Below, piece after piece: positions 55,066 to 64,000 of a stretch of DNA of 64,000 nucleotides. The translations under genes and the position numbers were made by a program. How positions within the stretch are numbered: the first letter of the stretch is position 1; each line of letters opens with the position of its first letter. The stretch is from Calothrix anomala FACHB-343 (GTDB lineage Bacteria; Cyanobacteriota; Cyanobacteriia; Cyanobacteriales; Nostocaceae): positions 1 through 64,000 of the forward strand of contig NZ_JACJQG010000052.1 of assembly GCF_014696435.1 (NCBI RefSeq). Direction: 5' to 3'. The notes under the pieces were generated by a model that worked only from the letters and a program-made list of their open reading frames with translations, was not told where the DNA came from and searched no databases.

Positions 55066-56193
55066 ATGCGTCTGACCTCACTTGATGTTTTTCGTGGTAT
55101 AACCATCGCTGGGATGATTCTCGTCAATATGGCGGGAGTTGCTGATGATGTATATCCTCCCTTAGCACACGCCGATTGGCACGGTTGCACACCAACTGAT
55201 TTAGTATTTCCCTTTTTTCTGTTTATTATCGGTGTGGCGATGACATTCTCATTGTCAAAGTACACTGAAGGCGAAAAACCCCAATCGGGAGTTTATTGGC
55301 GAATTTTGCGCCGTGCGGCTATTCTCTTTGTCTTGGGTTTGCTACTCAACGGTTTTTGGAATAAAGGAATTTGGACTTTCGATTTCAGCAGCATCCGGCT
55401 AATGGGAGTGTTACAAAGAATTAGCCTTGCTTATCTGTTTGCTTCCTTGACAGTTCTGAAGTTACCACGTAAAGGTCAATGGATATTGGCGGGTGTTTTA
55501 CTCATCGGCTATTGGTTGACGATGATGTACATACCTGTACCTGGTTACGGTGCGGGAGTGCTGACGCGGGAAGGTAATTTTGGCGCTTTTGTAGATAGAC
55601 TAATTATACCCAAAGCTCATCTGTATAAGGGCGATGGCTTTAATTTCTTAGGAGACCCTGAAGGACTTTTCAGCACAATCCCCGCAATTGTCAGCGTATT
55701 AGCTGGTTATTTTGCAGGACAATGGATACGTTCGCAGCCTGTACAATCACGTACAAGTATTGGTTTAGCATTATTTGGCGTTGGCTGCTTAATTGTTGGT
55801 TCGGCGTGGGGATGGGTATTTCCCATCAACAAAAAAATCTGGACGAGTTCCTATGTTGTGTTTACCAGTGGTTGGGCGTTACTGTTGCTAGCTGCTTGCT
55901 ACGAACTGATTGAAGTGCGACGGATCAAACGCTGGAGTAAACCATTTGAGATTATGGGCTTAAATGCGATCGCTCTTTTCGTGGCATCAGTGTTACTGAT
56001 TAAAATCTTAGTGAGAACCAATATCGGTACTGGGGAAAATGCACCCAATACCTTCAATTGGATTTATCAAAATGTTTTTGCCTCTTGGGCGGGAACCTTC
56101 AACGGTTCATTTTTATTTGCCCTTTTCACCGTCCTCTTTTGGTGGTTAGTTGCAGTAATTATGTATCGTCAACGCTGGTTTGTGAAAGTATAA
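55066..56193 (+). CDS. HGSNAT-like membrane acyltransferase (DUF5009)
   Basis: 375 residues with about ten membrane helices. The N-terminus (SLDVFRGITIAGMILVNMAG, then DWHGCTPTDLVFPFFLFIIG) is the hallmark of DUF5009/heparan-alpha-glucosaminide N-acetyltransferase-like proteins; the His of DWHGC is the putative acyl carrier or catalytic residue. Such proteins move acyl groups across the membrane onto sugars, so a cell-envelope glycan modification is inferred. The substrate is unknown. Single gene following the TnpB element. Confidence 0.85.
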   Translation: MRLTSLDVFRGITIAGMILVNMAGVADDVYPPLAHADWHGCTPTDLVFPFFLFIIGVAMTFSLSKYTEGEKPQSGVYWRILRRAAILFVLGLLLNGFWNKGIWTFDFSSIRLMGVLQRISLAYLFASLTVLKLPRKGQWILAGVLLIGYWLTMMYIPVPGYGAGVLTREGNFGAFVDRLIIPKAHLYKGDGFNFLGDPEGLFSTIPAIVSVLAGYFAGQWIRSQPVQSRTSIGLALFGVGCLIVGSAWGWVFPINKKIWTSSYVVFTSGWALLLLAACYELIEVRRIKRWSKPFEIMGLNAIALFVASVLLIKILVRTNIGTGENAPNTFNWIYQNVFASWAGTFNGSFLFALFTVLFWWLVAVIMYRQRWFVKV

Positions 56194-56213
56194 AGGTAAT
56201 TCGTAATTCCTAA

Positions 56214-56412
56214 TTCGTAATTCGTAAGCTGATGTGCAGCTAAATTGTGTAACACGAAAACGCAAAATTATTGTAGTGCGGGCATCTTGCCCGCGTCTAA
56301 TACACAAATTAAATAAACAACAGCTTAATTCGTAATTTCAATTTTGAATACTTCATGAAGCTCTCATTACAAGTTTTGAATTTTGAATTTTGAATTTTGA
56401 ATTTTGAATTGA
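56214..56412. repeat. Intergenic low-complexity and hairpin repeats
   Basis: AATTCGTAATTC repeats, a GCGGGC-ATCTT-GCCCGC hairpin (56279-56295) of a dispersed type, and TTTTGAATTTTGAATT repeats (56374-56410) just after the Uma2 stop. No gene. Confidence 0.7.
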
Positions 56413-56414
56413 AA

Positions 56415-57002
56415 TTACTCTTCTTCCGCGTTGAAATCCACCTTATCGTAAATATCCGCTAGAGTAATTTGGAAGGAAACAGACGCCAGGGATAACATGA
56501 CATCGCCATCTTCATATTCCGAAAATATCCATTTATTATTTTCGGTTTTAAAGTATTGTTCAACATGCATCTTATATTGATCAATTAGAACATACTCTTG
56601 AAAGCTAGGAATTGTGCGATAAGCTGCAAACTTTTCATCCCTGTCATAACTTTTAGTAGATTTTGATAACACCTCAGCAATAAATACTGGATTCATCAAA
56701 GTGTCTCGTCTTCCTTCCTGATACTCTAAAGGCGTGTTTACTATCATCACATCCGGGTAAGTATGTATTCGCCTGTTAGGAATCCATAAACGCTGATCGG
56801 TATAATAAACTTCATAAGGCTGACGCTTGAGAGCAAACAGAATTGAAGCATACAAGTTACCAGCAAGTTTGTTGTGATTTGGCGTTCCACCTGTCATAGG
56901 AATAATTTGTCCATCAATATATTCATGACGTTCCTCAGAATTAACCTCTAATTCTAGGTATTCTTCAGGCGAATAATATTGTTGTGTTTGTGCAATAGTC
57001 AT
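56415..57002 (-). CDS. Uma2-family (DUF820) putative endonuclease
   Basis: 195 residues with the PD-(D/E)xK-like core of the Uma2 family: YPDVMIVNTP, NPVFIAEVLSKSTKSYDRDEK and IPSFQEYVLIDQ. The family is hugely expanded in cyanobacteria, with unknown role; nuclease activity is predicted from fold. Start MTIAQTQQYYSPEEYLELE is typical. It stands beside a non-autonomous IS element. No restriction or toxin partner is seen. Confidence 0.85.
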   Translation of the reverse strand: MTIAQTQQYYSPEEYLELEVNSEERHEYIDGQIIPMTGGTPNHNKLAGNLYASILFALKRQPYEVYYTDQRLWIPNRRIHTYPDVMIVNTPLEYQEGRRDTLMNPVFIAEVLSKSTKSYDRDEKFAAYRTIPSFQEYVLIDQYKMHVEQYFKTENNKWIFSEYEDGDVMLSLASVSFQITLADIYDKVDFNAEEE

Positions 57003-57025
57003 AGGATTTCACCTAAGCTTATCGA

Positions 57026-57411
57026 AAAACTGGGTTTAAAACCCCGTCCTACAAGGACGGCTTTTGGTAAAATAAGGAGTGTGGAAGGGTAATTAACCAC
57101 TTGAAAAACCCTGTTGCTACCTAACAGGTAGAAGCTGCACCTTGACAACTGAATCTTGCTGATTCTACCTCTTTGTTCTAGTATCACCTGGAAGTAGGTA
57201 AAAGATTCACAGGTACTAGACTCACAGCATTATACGGGCATATAGCAATATGCTCCTAACAAACAAAAAATTGCAAGCTTTGCAAGTACGGTAGGGCATA
57301 CCGGAACTTAACGCTTGGGGAGAGAACCACCTATGACTTAGATACCGCAAGGGGTCTAAGTTAAGTGGACTCGTAGAACCAAGAATCTCCGCACTTTTAG
57401 GGCGGAGAGTG
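57026..57411 (-). mobile_element. Non-autonomous IS200/IS605-type element, long copy
   Basis: About 390 bp between Uma2 and obgE, read on the minus strand. It begins after TTGAC (complement of 57410-57414) with hairpin CTCCGCCCTAAAAGTGCGGAG, then a structured segment containing ACTTAACTTAGACCCCTTGC, and ends with hairpin AGCCGTCCTTGTAGGACGG and GGTTTTAAACCCAG. Both ends match the 47573-47752 element. There is no transposase or tnpB. The target TTGAC overlaps the obgE stop codon. Confidence 0.72.
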
Positions 57412-58694
<1,283 letters not shown>

Positions 58695-59411
58695 CTAAAT
58701 ATATGGTGAAATATCCTCTCCACAATCATCTGCCAAATAGGAGAGGGCGCGGAAACGCAAACCTACCATTTGTTCATACAGGGGATTAATTTTACATAAT
58801 GGCGGAATATGTACAATTTTGCGTCCAAATAGCTTAACATCCCGTTCAAAGGGACACTGGGGCGGAATCATTTTACATAAAAAGCGAGCAACTCTAGGAT
58901 CTTGAATATCCAGTCCGTCTAACCAATCGCGTACAGGGGTGAGTGCATCATGGGGAGGAGAATGAGGCCCAATGGTGATGGAAGGCTGGGCAGATGCTTC
59001 TTCCTGGAGAAAACTGTCGATTGTTGGATCTACATGTTCTGTGTGTTCTAGGGTGTGGCGCAAGGCTTCGATTAAATCCTTGGGTTCGCCTAGTGCTTGA
59101 CACAGCTGTTGCAAAACTTGGTCTTCACTGGGAGAATATATCCCATCTGCGATCGCTACCATCACAGCTGTGCGCAAGAAATTTTCTGCTGCTGATGTTC
59201 CTTTACCCAAAACTGTTGCTAATTCCTCTGGTGTAATCACTTCCAGAGAATCAAAATTAATACTCGGAGCTAATTCATTTTCCGTTATACTAGCAATTAA
59301 TTGTTTTTCATGTGCGTCAAAGTCACCATCAGCTAGAGCAATAGTGAGCAATCCACGCAACCAAGCCGCTACTTGTTCGCTAGTATAAGGGGATTGAACG
59401 ACACTTTTCAT
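58695..59411 (-). CDS. TerB-like plus Mo-dependent nitrogenase C-terminal domain protein
   Basis: About 238 residues from ATG 59411; TTG 59426 is in frame but weaker. The N-terminal half resembles a TerB/DjlA-like helical domain (GLLTIALADGDFDAHEKQLI, IADGIYSPSEDQVLQQL). The C-terminal half (DWLDGLDIQDPRVARFLCKM, IPPQCPFERDVKLFGRKIVH, IPPLCKINPLYEQM) is the Mo-nitro_C domain found in cyanobacteria. The name comes from nitrogenase-associated genes, but the domain also appears in non-nif loci, so nitrogen-fixation linkage is uncertain. Three cysteines could bind metal. Confidence 0.82.
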   Translation of the reverse strand: MKSVVQSPYTSEQVAAWLRGLLTIALADGDFDAHEKQLIASITENELAPSINFDSLEVITPEELATVLGKGTSAAENFLRTAVMVAIADGIYSPSEDQVLQQLCQALGEPKDLIEALRHTLEHTEHVDPTIDSFLQEEASAQPSITIGPHSPPHDALTPVRDWLDGLDIQDPRVARFLCKMIPPQCPFERDVKLFGRKIVHIPPLCKINPLYEQMVGLRFRALSYLADDCGEDISPYI

Positions 59412-59426
59412 AAACTCATACCTCAA

Positions 59427-59896
59427 GCTGTCCTCAGTCCATACAGTACATAGTAAGCTACCTTAAAGGGTATTAAACTGCTACATATTTAACTTTAAAG
59501 ACTGAGAGAATTGGTTTTTCAGGCTTAGAGAGCAGGATAAATGTATCAACAGGGCAAAAATACTTTTGAAAATCTGATAGCTTCTTAAAAAAGTATTGAG
59601 AATTTTTCTACTTAATCTATTTAGCCTTAATTTAGTTTTGATGGCTTTTTAGCCTCAGAAAGCTTGTTAAAGCGTAGGTAATATTCAAGATAACCTGCTT
59701 ATTGCAAAAAATCTTACCTCTTTGATACAATCACTATTGCGAATATATCTCAGATAGCTGGCATAAACAGTAATTTTCTGCAAATAGCATCCTCAAATTC
59801 ATGTATTTGGGATGACTACAAAAAGTGAGTTGAAATATTTCCTGTTTGATTACTTAGCATCAGATTGCAATTAACTCTACATATTTAGGTAATATC
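59427..59896. other. Divergent intergenic region
   Basis: 470 bases of AT-rich DNA between divergent genes. No repeat family, riboswitch or gene was recognised. Promoters for both flanking genes must lie here; no consensus could be assigned with confidence. Confidence 0.5.
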
Positions 59897-61003
59897 ATGA
59901 CGTTTTTTTTTGGGATTGAACACGAAGTTGCTTTTCTGAATCAAGCAGGAAAGTTCGCTGATTTTGAAAATACAAAATTTGCTGATTTTAGCCAAATCGT
60001 CGAAAGATTACCAACATACCCTAATGATTATGCACATTTACGTGTAGGTGATGCGGGAATCAAAAAGAAAAGATGGTATATTGAGGGATTTGAAAGATTT
60101 GCTGACTCTGATAAGGTAATTGACTGCTTACCTAAAGGTATCGAAATTAGAACCACTATACACTCTGATATTCAAGGTGCAATTAATGAATTATCAGCAA
60201 GTTTTCTCTTACTACGTGATGTCGCTGCTGATTACGGTTTCTCACCTGTATTGACTAGTTTTAATCCCTACAAGCCAGTTTTTGAGCCTGAACCTCCATT
60301 AAATGATTATGAAATTAGACGGCGACAAGCATCGCCGGAAAAACAAACTGCCAATATTCCTATGCTAACCTATGGCCCAGATTTAAATATTTCCCGAGCT
60401 GGGTTATCTTATGAAGGTTTAATTGATATTGGTAGAAAGCTAACTTATTACAGTCCCTATATAATTCCTTTCAGTTATAGTTCTCCATTTTATCAAGGCA
60501 GTTTGTGGCAAGGTCTTTCGGTCAGGACGTTTGTCAGAACAGGAAAAAGACCAGCGGCGATGGTTTTTGTAGAGAAACCAGAACAACTCATTAAAACCGT
60601 ACCTTCTTTGACAAAAATTGCCCGCCTTTCCGCAGAAGTAGGGCGGATTGAATTTAAGGCTTTTGATAGCTGTGATGACTTTTCACTTTATGCAGCTTTG
60701 TTAGCTTTGTTAAAGGGTTTAGTATTAGATGAATATTTGGCAGGTAGAGCCACAATTCCCGATGCAACTTTACACCAAATCTCAGCCAAAGCTGGATTTA
60801 ATAATGAAGAGATATCTCTAGTTGCAAATCAGGTTTTAACAGCAGCAGAAATTGCTTTAAAAGATGACCCAGATAGAGATTTATTAATAATGTTGAAAGA
60901 AAAATTACGTCAACAAGAGACACCCTCTCAACAACTCATTCAAGGGTATCAAGAATTAGGTTCTATAGAAGCAGCAATGCAGCAAACTTACTTAAATACA
61001 TGA
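59897..61003 (+). CDS. Glutamate-cysteine ligase-like protein (GCS2-type carboxylate-amine ligase)
   Basis: 368 residues. The N-terminal GIEHEVAFL matches the G(I/V)ExE strand of the glutamine-synthetase-like GCS2 fold, and the following GIEIRTTIHSDIQGAINEL contains the paired acidic strand. RLSAEVGRIEFKAFDSC is a later acidic strand of the same fold. Such enzymes join glutamate to an amine with ATP; a gamma-glutamylcysteine or related product is possible, but specificity cannot be read here. No signal peptide. Single gene with a long upstream region. Confidence 0.65.
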   Translation: MTFFFGIEHEVAFLNQAGKFADFENTKFADFSQIVERLPTYPNDYAHLRVGDAGIKKKRWYIEGFERFADSDKVIDCLPKGIEIRTTIHSDIQGAINELSASFLLLRDVAADYGFSPVLTSFNPYKPVFEPEPPLNDYEIRRRQASPEKQTANIPMLTYGPDLNISRAGLSYEGLIDIGRKLTYYSPYIIPFSYSSPFYQGSLWQGLSVRTFVRTGKRPAAMVFVEKPEQLIKTVPSLTKIARLSAEVGRIEFKAFDSCDDFSLYAALLALLKGLVLDEYLAGRATIPDATLHQISAKAGFNNEEISLVANQVLTAAEIALKDDPDRDLLIMLKEKLRQQETPSQQLIQGYQELGSIEAAMQQTYLNT

Positions 61004-61051
61004 TATTAATCTGAGGTTTAAGTAAGTCGGTGCGAAAGATGATGTAAGGTA

Positions 61052-61100
61052 GTAAGGACTTCAGTCCTTAATTGAGGACTAAAGTCCTCACTACTAAGTA
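61052..61100. repeat. AGGACTTCAGTCCTT palindromic repeat
   Basis: AAGGACTTCAGTCCTT, then TGAGGACTAAAGTCCTCA, flanked by TAGTAAGG and ACTACTAAG. It is a tandem pair of hairpins between convergent genes, probably acting as an extragenic repeat and possibly a bidirectional terminator. Confidence 0.75.
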
Positions 61101-61129
61101 TTCATCAGAAATACCTGTATTGAATAAAT

Positions 61130-61825
61130 TTACAAACTTGTCAATACTTGAGCTAATTCCTGAGATAAATCAGTTTGTGTTGTTTGATGTTTACTAAATA
61201 AAACACCAGCTAAAAAGTAATAGTCGCCGGAATAAAATGCCATTTTGTGCTTGCGCAATTCTTCAATATGTTTTTTTACCTTTGGTTCTGAGCTATAATG
61301 ACCAAATTTGAGCGGAAGCACGACAAAATTATTCACTGTATATCCATAATCTTTTGCTTGTTCAATAGTGCTGTTAGGGTTAGAATAGCTAGAAATTAAA
61401 ACTAAAACGTTTTCGTAACCTAAAGACAACAGATTATTAGTTACTGTCGCCCCATCTATACCCCCAAATAATAGTGGCATATAAATATCTGGATCTGGTG
61501 CAGGGAGATAAGGCGGATTAGCAACGAGATATTTAGCTTGAGGTTTATCTGATTTAAAGAGACAGGCATTATTGATGATATATTTTTCCGTGAGATTATA
61601 TTCATCAATTGTTAAATTAGCAGCTTTCCAAGCAGAAGTATTTAATTCAAATCCCTGAATAACACCATCAAATTTATTTCTCAGCAAAGAGTTGATTACA
61701 GGACTACCATCACCGGAACCAAATTCCACAATCGACTCAGGATTTGGACAATTTCTCAAAACTAAATTTTCTAAACAATTGGAGTAGAAATTAGATTCTT
61801 CTGGGCAAAAGAATATGTCTTTCAT
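61130..61825 (-). CDS. Class I SAM-dependent methyltransferase
   Basis: 231 residues. Motif I is VEFGSGDGSPVINSL. Motif IV is VANPPYLPAPD, the NPPY type of methyltransferases acting on planar nitrogen (HemK/RNA/DNA N-methyltransferases). The ending is less typical. Substrate unknown. A protein glutamine, RNA or small-molecule N-methyltransferase is possible. Leftward, separate from the next gene by 113 bases. Confidence 0.78.
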   Translation of the reverse strand: MKDIFFCPEESNFYSNCLENLVLRNCPNPESIVEFGSGDGSPVINSLLRNKFDGVIQGFELNTSAWKAANLTIDEYNLTEKYIINNACLFKSDKPQAKYLVANPPYLPAPDPDIYMPLLFGGIDGATVTNNLLSLGYENVLVLISSYSNPNSTIEQAKDYGYTVNNFVVLPLKFGHYSSEPKVKKHIEELRKHKMAFYSGDYYFLAGVLFSKHQTTQTDLSQELAQVLTSL

Positions 61826-61938
61826 GTGACCTCAAGTCAAATTTAATGTAGAATAAATTTAGATTTAGGCAGCAAAAACTGTTTCTTTAGCGTTTGATTT
61901 CTAAAGAAAGCTTTTGCAAAAGAAATTGAAAATTTTAG

Positions 61939-63048
61939 CTATTGTTCTTGGGCGCGGATGGAACAGACAACAGCTTTTGCGGCGCGATCGCCCATGAGTT
62001 TTTCTTGGTCATACCCTAGTAGCAATTCCCACGCATCATTGGGGTACTGTTGTGCTAAAGCTAAAGCCACATCATCTAACATCCAACGACCGTGGCGTTC
62101 GTCTTCGCGAATATGCAATTCCCAGTAACCCATCGCCGCATCTGATAGTCCCAAGCGTTGCGCGGCTGTGAGATAATTTCTGTAAGCTGCAGGGCCAGCT
62201 ACTTCAAAATAGGTTAATGCACCACTGTAGCGGAGAAAATAGCGCTTGCGTTCTGTGGTTAAAAAGTTATGATTATCGCAAGCTAAAACTTCCCAGGGTA
62301 CTAAATCAAAATATGCCTCTGGTGCTGTATTCATGCCAAACTCGGCTAGCATTTGGGCGAAATATGTCGAATGCTTGCGCGATAAGCGACCGTTACCATA
62401 TTCTTCTAAAAATACTCGTACTAGAGTACACTGCACTTCATTCGCCGCACCGCCTAAAATTGAGGTCATGCGACTACCTTCTACCAAGCCATCAAAGGAA
62501 CCAATGGCGAGTAGGTGACGGTAACCAGCTTCACTCATTTCTTCGCGGATGTAGCGACTTTCCGGTGATAAAGGCGGATCGACATCGACAGTTGCGCGTT
62601 CAATCAGTGCTTGTTTAACTTGTGTAACGTTTAGCTGTTGCAGTGCAAAGACATCGATTTGGGATAGTTCCCACTTTTGCCAAGCTGCTTCAATTTTATT
62701 TCTACAGGATAATAAATAGAGCGATCGCTCGTTGTCATAATGGCGCAAATCGTCATACCAAAACAACTTTAGCCGATTAATACGGTACAGGATTCTTTGC
62801 AGAAATCGATGCGCCACATCATCACCACTACCTTTTCCATAAGCAGCAGTAATTGCTGTTGATAACGTCTGTTCAAATTCCCAGACTTTGCTAGCATTTT
62901 CTTCCAGTTGATTATCTAAATTTTCTGTAGCTAGCAGTTCTATAAATTGCTGTTCAGCATTGTGATAGTTGGTAGCTGTTGTTTGTGCTATTTGATTATC
63001 ATTCCCTTTCACCTTTAGGTCAGGGAACATCAGCAGATTGTTTTGCAT
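61939..63048 (-). CDS. Haem-oxygenase-like diiron/iron-containing redox protein
   Basis: 369 residues. The C-terminal 220 or so look like the haem-oxygenase-like iron-containing redox family: FLEEYGNGRLSRKHSTYF, TYFEVAGPAAYRNY and HIREDERHGRWMLDD give Glu and His candidates for two metals. The N-terminal 130 residues are helical and less conserved. Members include diverse oxidases and desaturase-like enzymes of small molecules. The reaction here is unknown. Soluble. No clear biosynthetic partner is adjacent, apart from the methyltransferase in the same direction. Confidence 0.75.
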   Translation of the reverse strand: MQNNLLMFPDLKVKGNDNQIAQTTATNYHNAEQQFIELLATENLDNQLEENASKVWEFEQTLSTAITAAYGKGSGDDVAHRFLQRILYRINRLKLFWYDDLRHYDNERSLYLLSCRNKIEAAWQKWELSQIDVFALQQLNVTQVKQALIERATVDVDPPLSPESRYIREEMSEAGYRHLLAIGSFDGLVEGSRMTSILGGAANEVQCTLVRVFLEEYGNGRLSRKHSTYFAQMLAEFGMNTAPEAYFDLVPWEVLACDNHNFLTTERKRYFLRYSGALTYFEVAGPAAYRNYLTAAQRLGLSDAAMGYWELHIREDERHGRWMLDDVALALAQQYPNDAWELLLGYDQEKLMGDRAAKAVVCSIRAQEQ

Positions 63049-63379
63049 GGAATATTAAGTAGCGTTGCCAATTGTGAACATAAAACGTTATCTGTAATAT
63101 TTAAATTCACATAGTTATACCTATATTTACCTCTTTCCCAGGTTATAAAGAAAGATTAAGCCTATAGAAACAGATAATTCTCCCAAAGTAGGCAAATATG
63201 CCAAAAGATTGATGAATAAACTCTATAATCTCTATTGAATAAATTCCGAAAATAAAGTGAGTAGAGGATGCAACTTTAATCAAGAATTGTATTAGTTTGA
63301 TAACTGCTACCTTTGTCTGCTCGTATACTAAGGATATTCCTCAAGTTAGCGTGCGTATTGCACATTTGGAGGCCCCAAA
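63049..63379. other. Divergent intergenic region
   Basis: 331 AT-rich bases between divergent genes. No repeat or gene seen. GGAGG at 63368-63372 sets the start of the next gene. Confidence 0.5.
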
Positions 63380-63580
63380 ATGGTTCATACATACGAGGTA
63401 TTGGTAGATATTAAGGAATTTGCCGGACAAACAGACAATACCTTTCAACGCGAAACGGCAAGGTACGAAATAGACGCACCTTCAAAAGAAAAAGCTGATG
63501 GTATGGCTTTCCAAAAAGCGAGAAGCGAACATCCACATGGCACAGAATATGATGTTAGGGTAACAAGACTACTCAGATAA
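63380..63580 (+). CDS. Hypothetical small protein
   Basis: 66 residues, ATG 63380 with GGAGG seven bases upstream. Mixed alpha/beta composition (MVHTYEVLVDIKEFAGQTDN, PSKEKADGMAFQKARSEHPH, YDVRVTRLLR). It reads like a small compact domain, but I do not recognise a family. The strong ribosome site and following terminator support a real, expressed gene. Confidence 0.72.
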   Translation: MVHTYEVLVDIKEFAGQTDNTFQRETARYEIDAPSKEKADGMAFQKARSEHPHGTEYDVRVTRLLR

Positions 63581-63660
63581 AACGAATATTAAGTATGCTC
63601 ATTCTAGTGAATAGGCATTCTGTAAAAGTTGTAAGTTCAATAATTAATTATAGATTGTAA

Positions 63661-63688
63661 AACCGCCCTCGACTGTTTGGGGGCGGTT
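63661..63688. terminator. Bidirectional terminator hairpin
   Basis: AACCGCCC (63661-63668) pairs with GGGCGGTT (63681-63688) across a 12-base loop, located between convergent genes. The hairpin is GC-rich. T-rich tracts are short on both sides. Confidence 0.75.
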
Positions 63689-63719
63689 GCAGTTTGGGGT
63701 TTAATTGGCAATTTTTCGA

Positions 63720-63917
63720 CTATTTCAGATTTGCGATCGCTTCACTGACATGTGTGGAAGTTTCATAATCTTGATAAGGTATCTTTTTCAAAATCCGCAG
63801 TACTTTCTCATCAAAACCTTTCTCTTCTGCATTCTTAATCAAGTCTTTTTTACTAATCGGGTACTTCAGTTCGTGCAAACTTTTATTTAATTGTAGCGAG
63901 GTGGCTGTACTCATCAT
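63720..63917 (-). CDS. DUF2795 domain protein
   Basis: 65 residues from ATG 63917 (AGGAG seven bases upstream; ATG 63914 is also possible). YPISKKDLIKNAEEKGFDEK, VLRILKKIPYQDYETSTHVS and EAI match the DUF2795 helical fold, small proteins of unknown function with a possible nucleic-acid-binding shape. Single gene near the window edge. Confidence 0.8.
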   Translation of the reverse strand: MMSTATSLQLNKSLHELKYPISKKDLIKNAEEKGFDEKVLRILKKIPYQDYETSTHVSEAIANLK

Positions 63918-64000
63918 GGCGATTCTCCTGAATACTAATGATTTGCATTCAAATGTTATCCAGTTCTAATTTGCTATGAGATTTACTGGATTGTAATCTT

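Noticed and set aside
56999-57187. 62-codon frame inside the non-autonomous element
   Set aside because: It covers the right-end hairpin and has no TnpA or TnpB motif; treated as part of the element.

Overview
The window looks like chromosomal DNA of a filamentous, probably heterocyst-forming (Nostocales-type) cyanobacterium. The evidence is the very frequent HIP1 octamer GCGATCGC, arrays of heptameric short tandem repeats (TTGACTG, AATGACA and variants) in many intergenic gaps, several families of small palindromic or MITE-like repeats, and cyanobacterium-typical genes: a COP23-domain protein, light-repressed LrtA/HPF, sucrose-phosphate synthase, a Mo-nitrogenase C-terminal-domain protein and a cyanobacteriochrome kinase. 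No rRNA, tRNA, CRISPR array or prophage was recognised.

Layout. 0-9 kb: a truncated-looking ORF, a nucleotidyltransferase, a DUF1611 (DgcN-like)/dipeptide epimerase (DgcA-like) operon, a Nudix hydrolase, a Tat-exported PhoX/DUF839 protein, an M48 TPR protease and a COP23 protein. 9-14 kb: sucrose-phosphate synthase, two adjacent crcB/Fluc fluoride-channel genes, and a pentapeptide-repeat gene broken by one TGA codon. 14-22.5 kb: a 1470-residue globin-containing nitric oxide synthase converging on a 1207-residue sensor kinase whose GAF domain has both cyanobacteriochrome cysteines. 22.9-26.6 kb: radC, a decayed region with the 3' end of a tnpB, then feoA and a feoB split into G-domain and membrane halves by a heptamer-repeat tract. 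27-35 kb: a metal-transport-like cluster of two P1B-type ATPases without CPx motifs, three HMA-like proteins or domains without CxxC, and a DUF5132 protein. 35-46 kb: a YbjN-domain protein, an LRR protein, a giant 1747-residue protein resembling large effectors linked to contractile injection systems, and small hypothetical proteins. 46-64 kb: GalU, an ABC exporter facing a parvulin, LipB, LrtA, PrxQ, a lone TnpB, an HGSNAT-like membrane acyltransferase, a Uma2 nuclease, ObgE, a TerB/Mo-nitrogenase-C protein, a GCS2-like ligase, a methyltransferase, a haem-oxygenase-like diiron protein and two small proteins.

How it works together. Most genes are single housekeeping or accessory units. Clear functional groups are the dgcN-dgcA pair (17-base overlap), feoB-feoA, the crcB pair and the HMA/P-type ATPase cluster (ATGA overlap between two members). 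The most notable items are the NOS with two globin-like domains, the DXCF cyanobacteriochrome kinase beside it, the in-frame repeat split of feoB, and a repeat landscape with two MITE families (one recurring as a composite of both) and two non-autonomous IS200/IS605-type elements.
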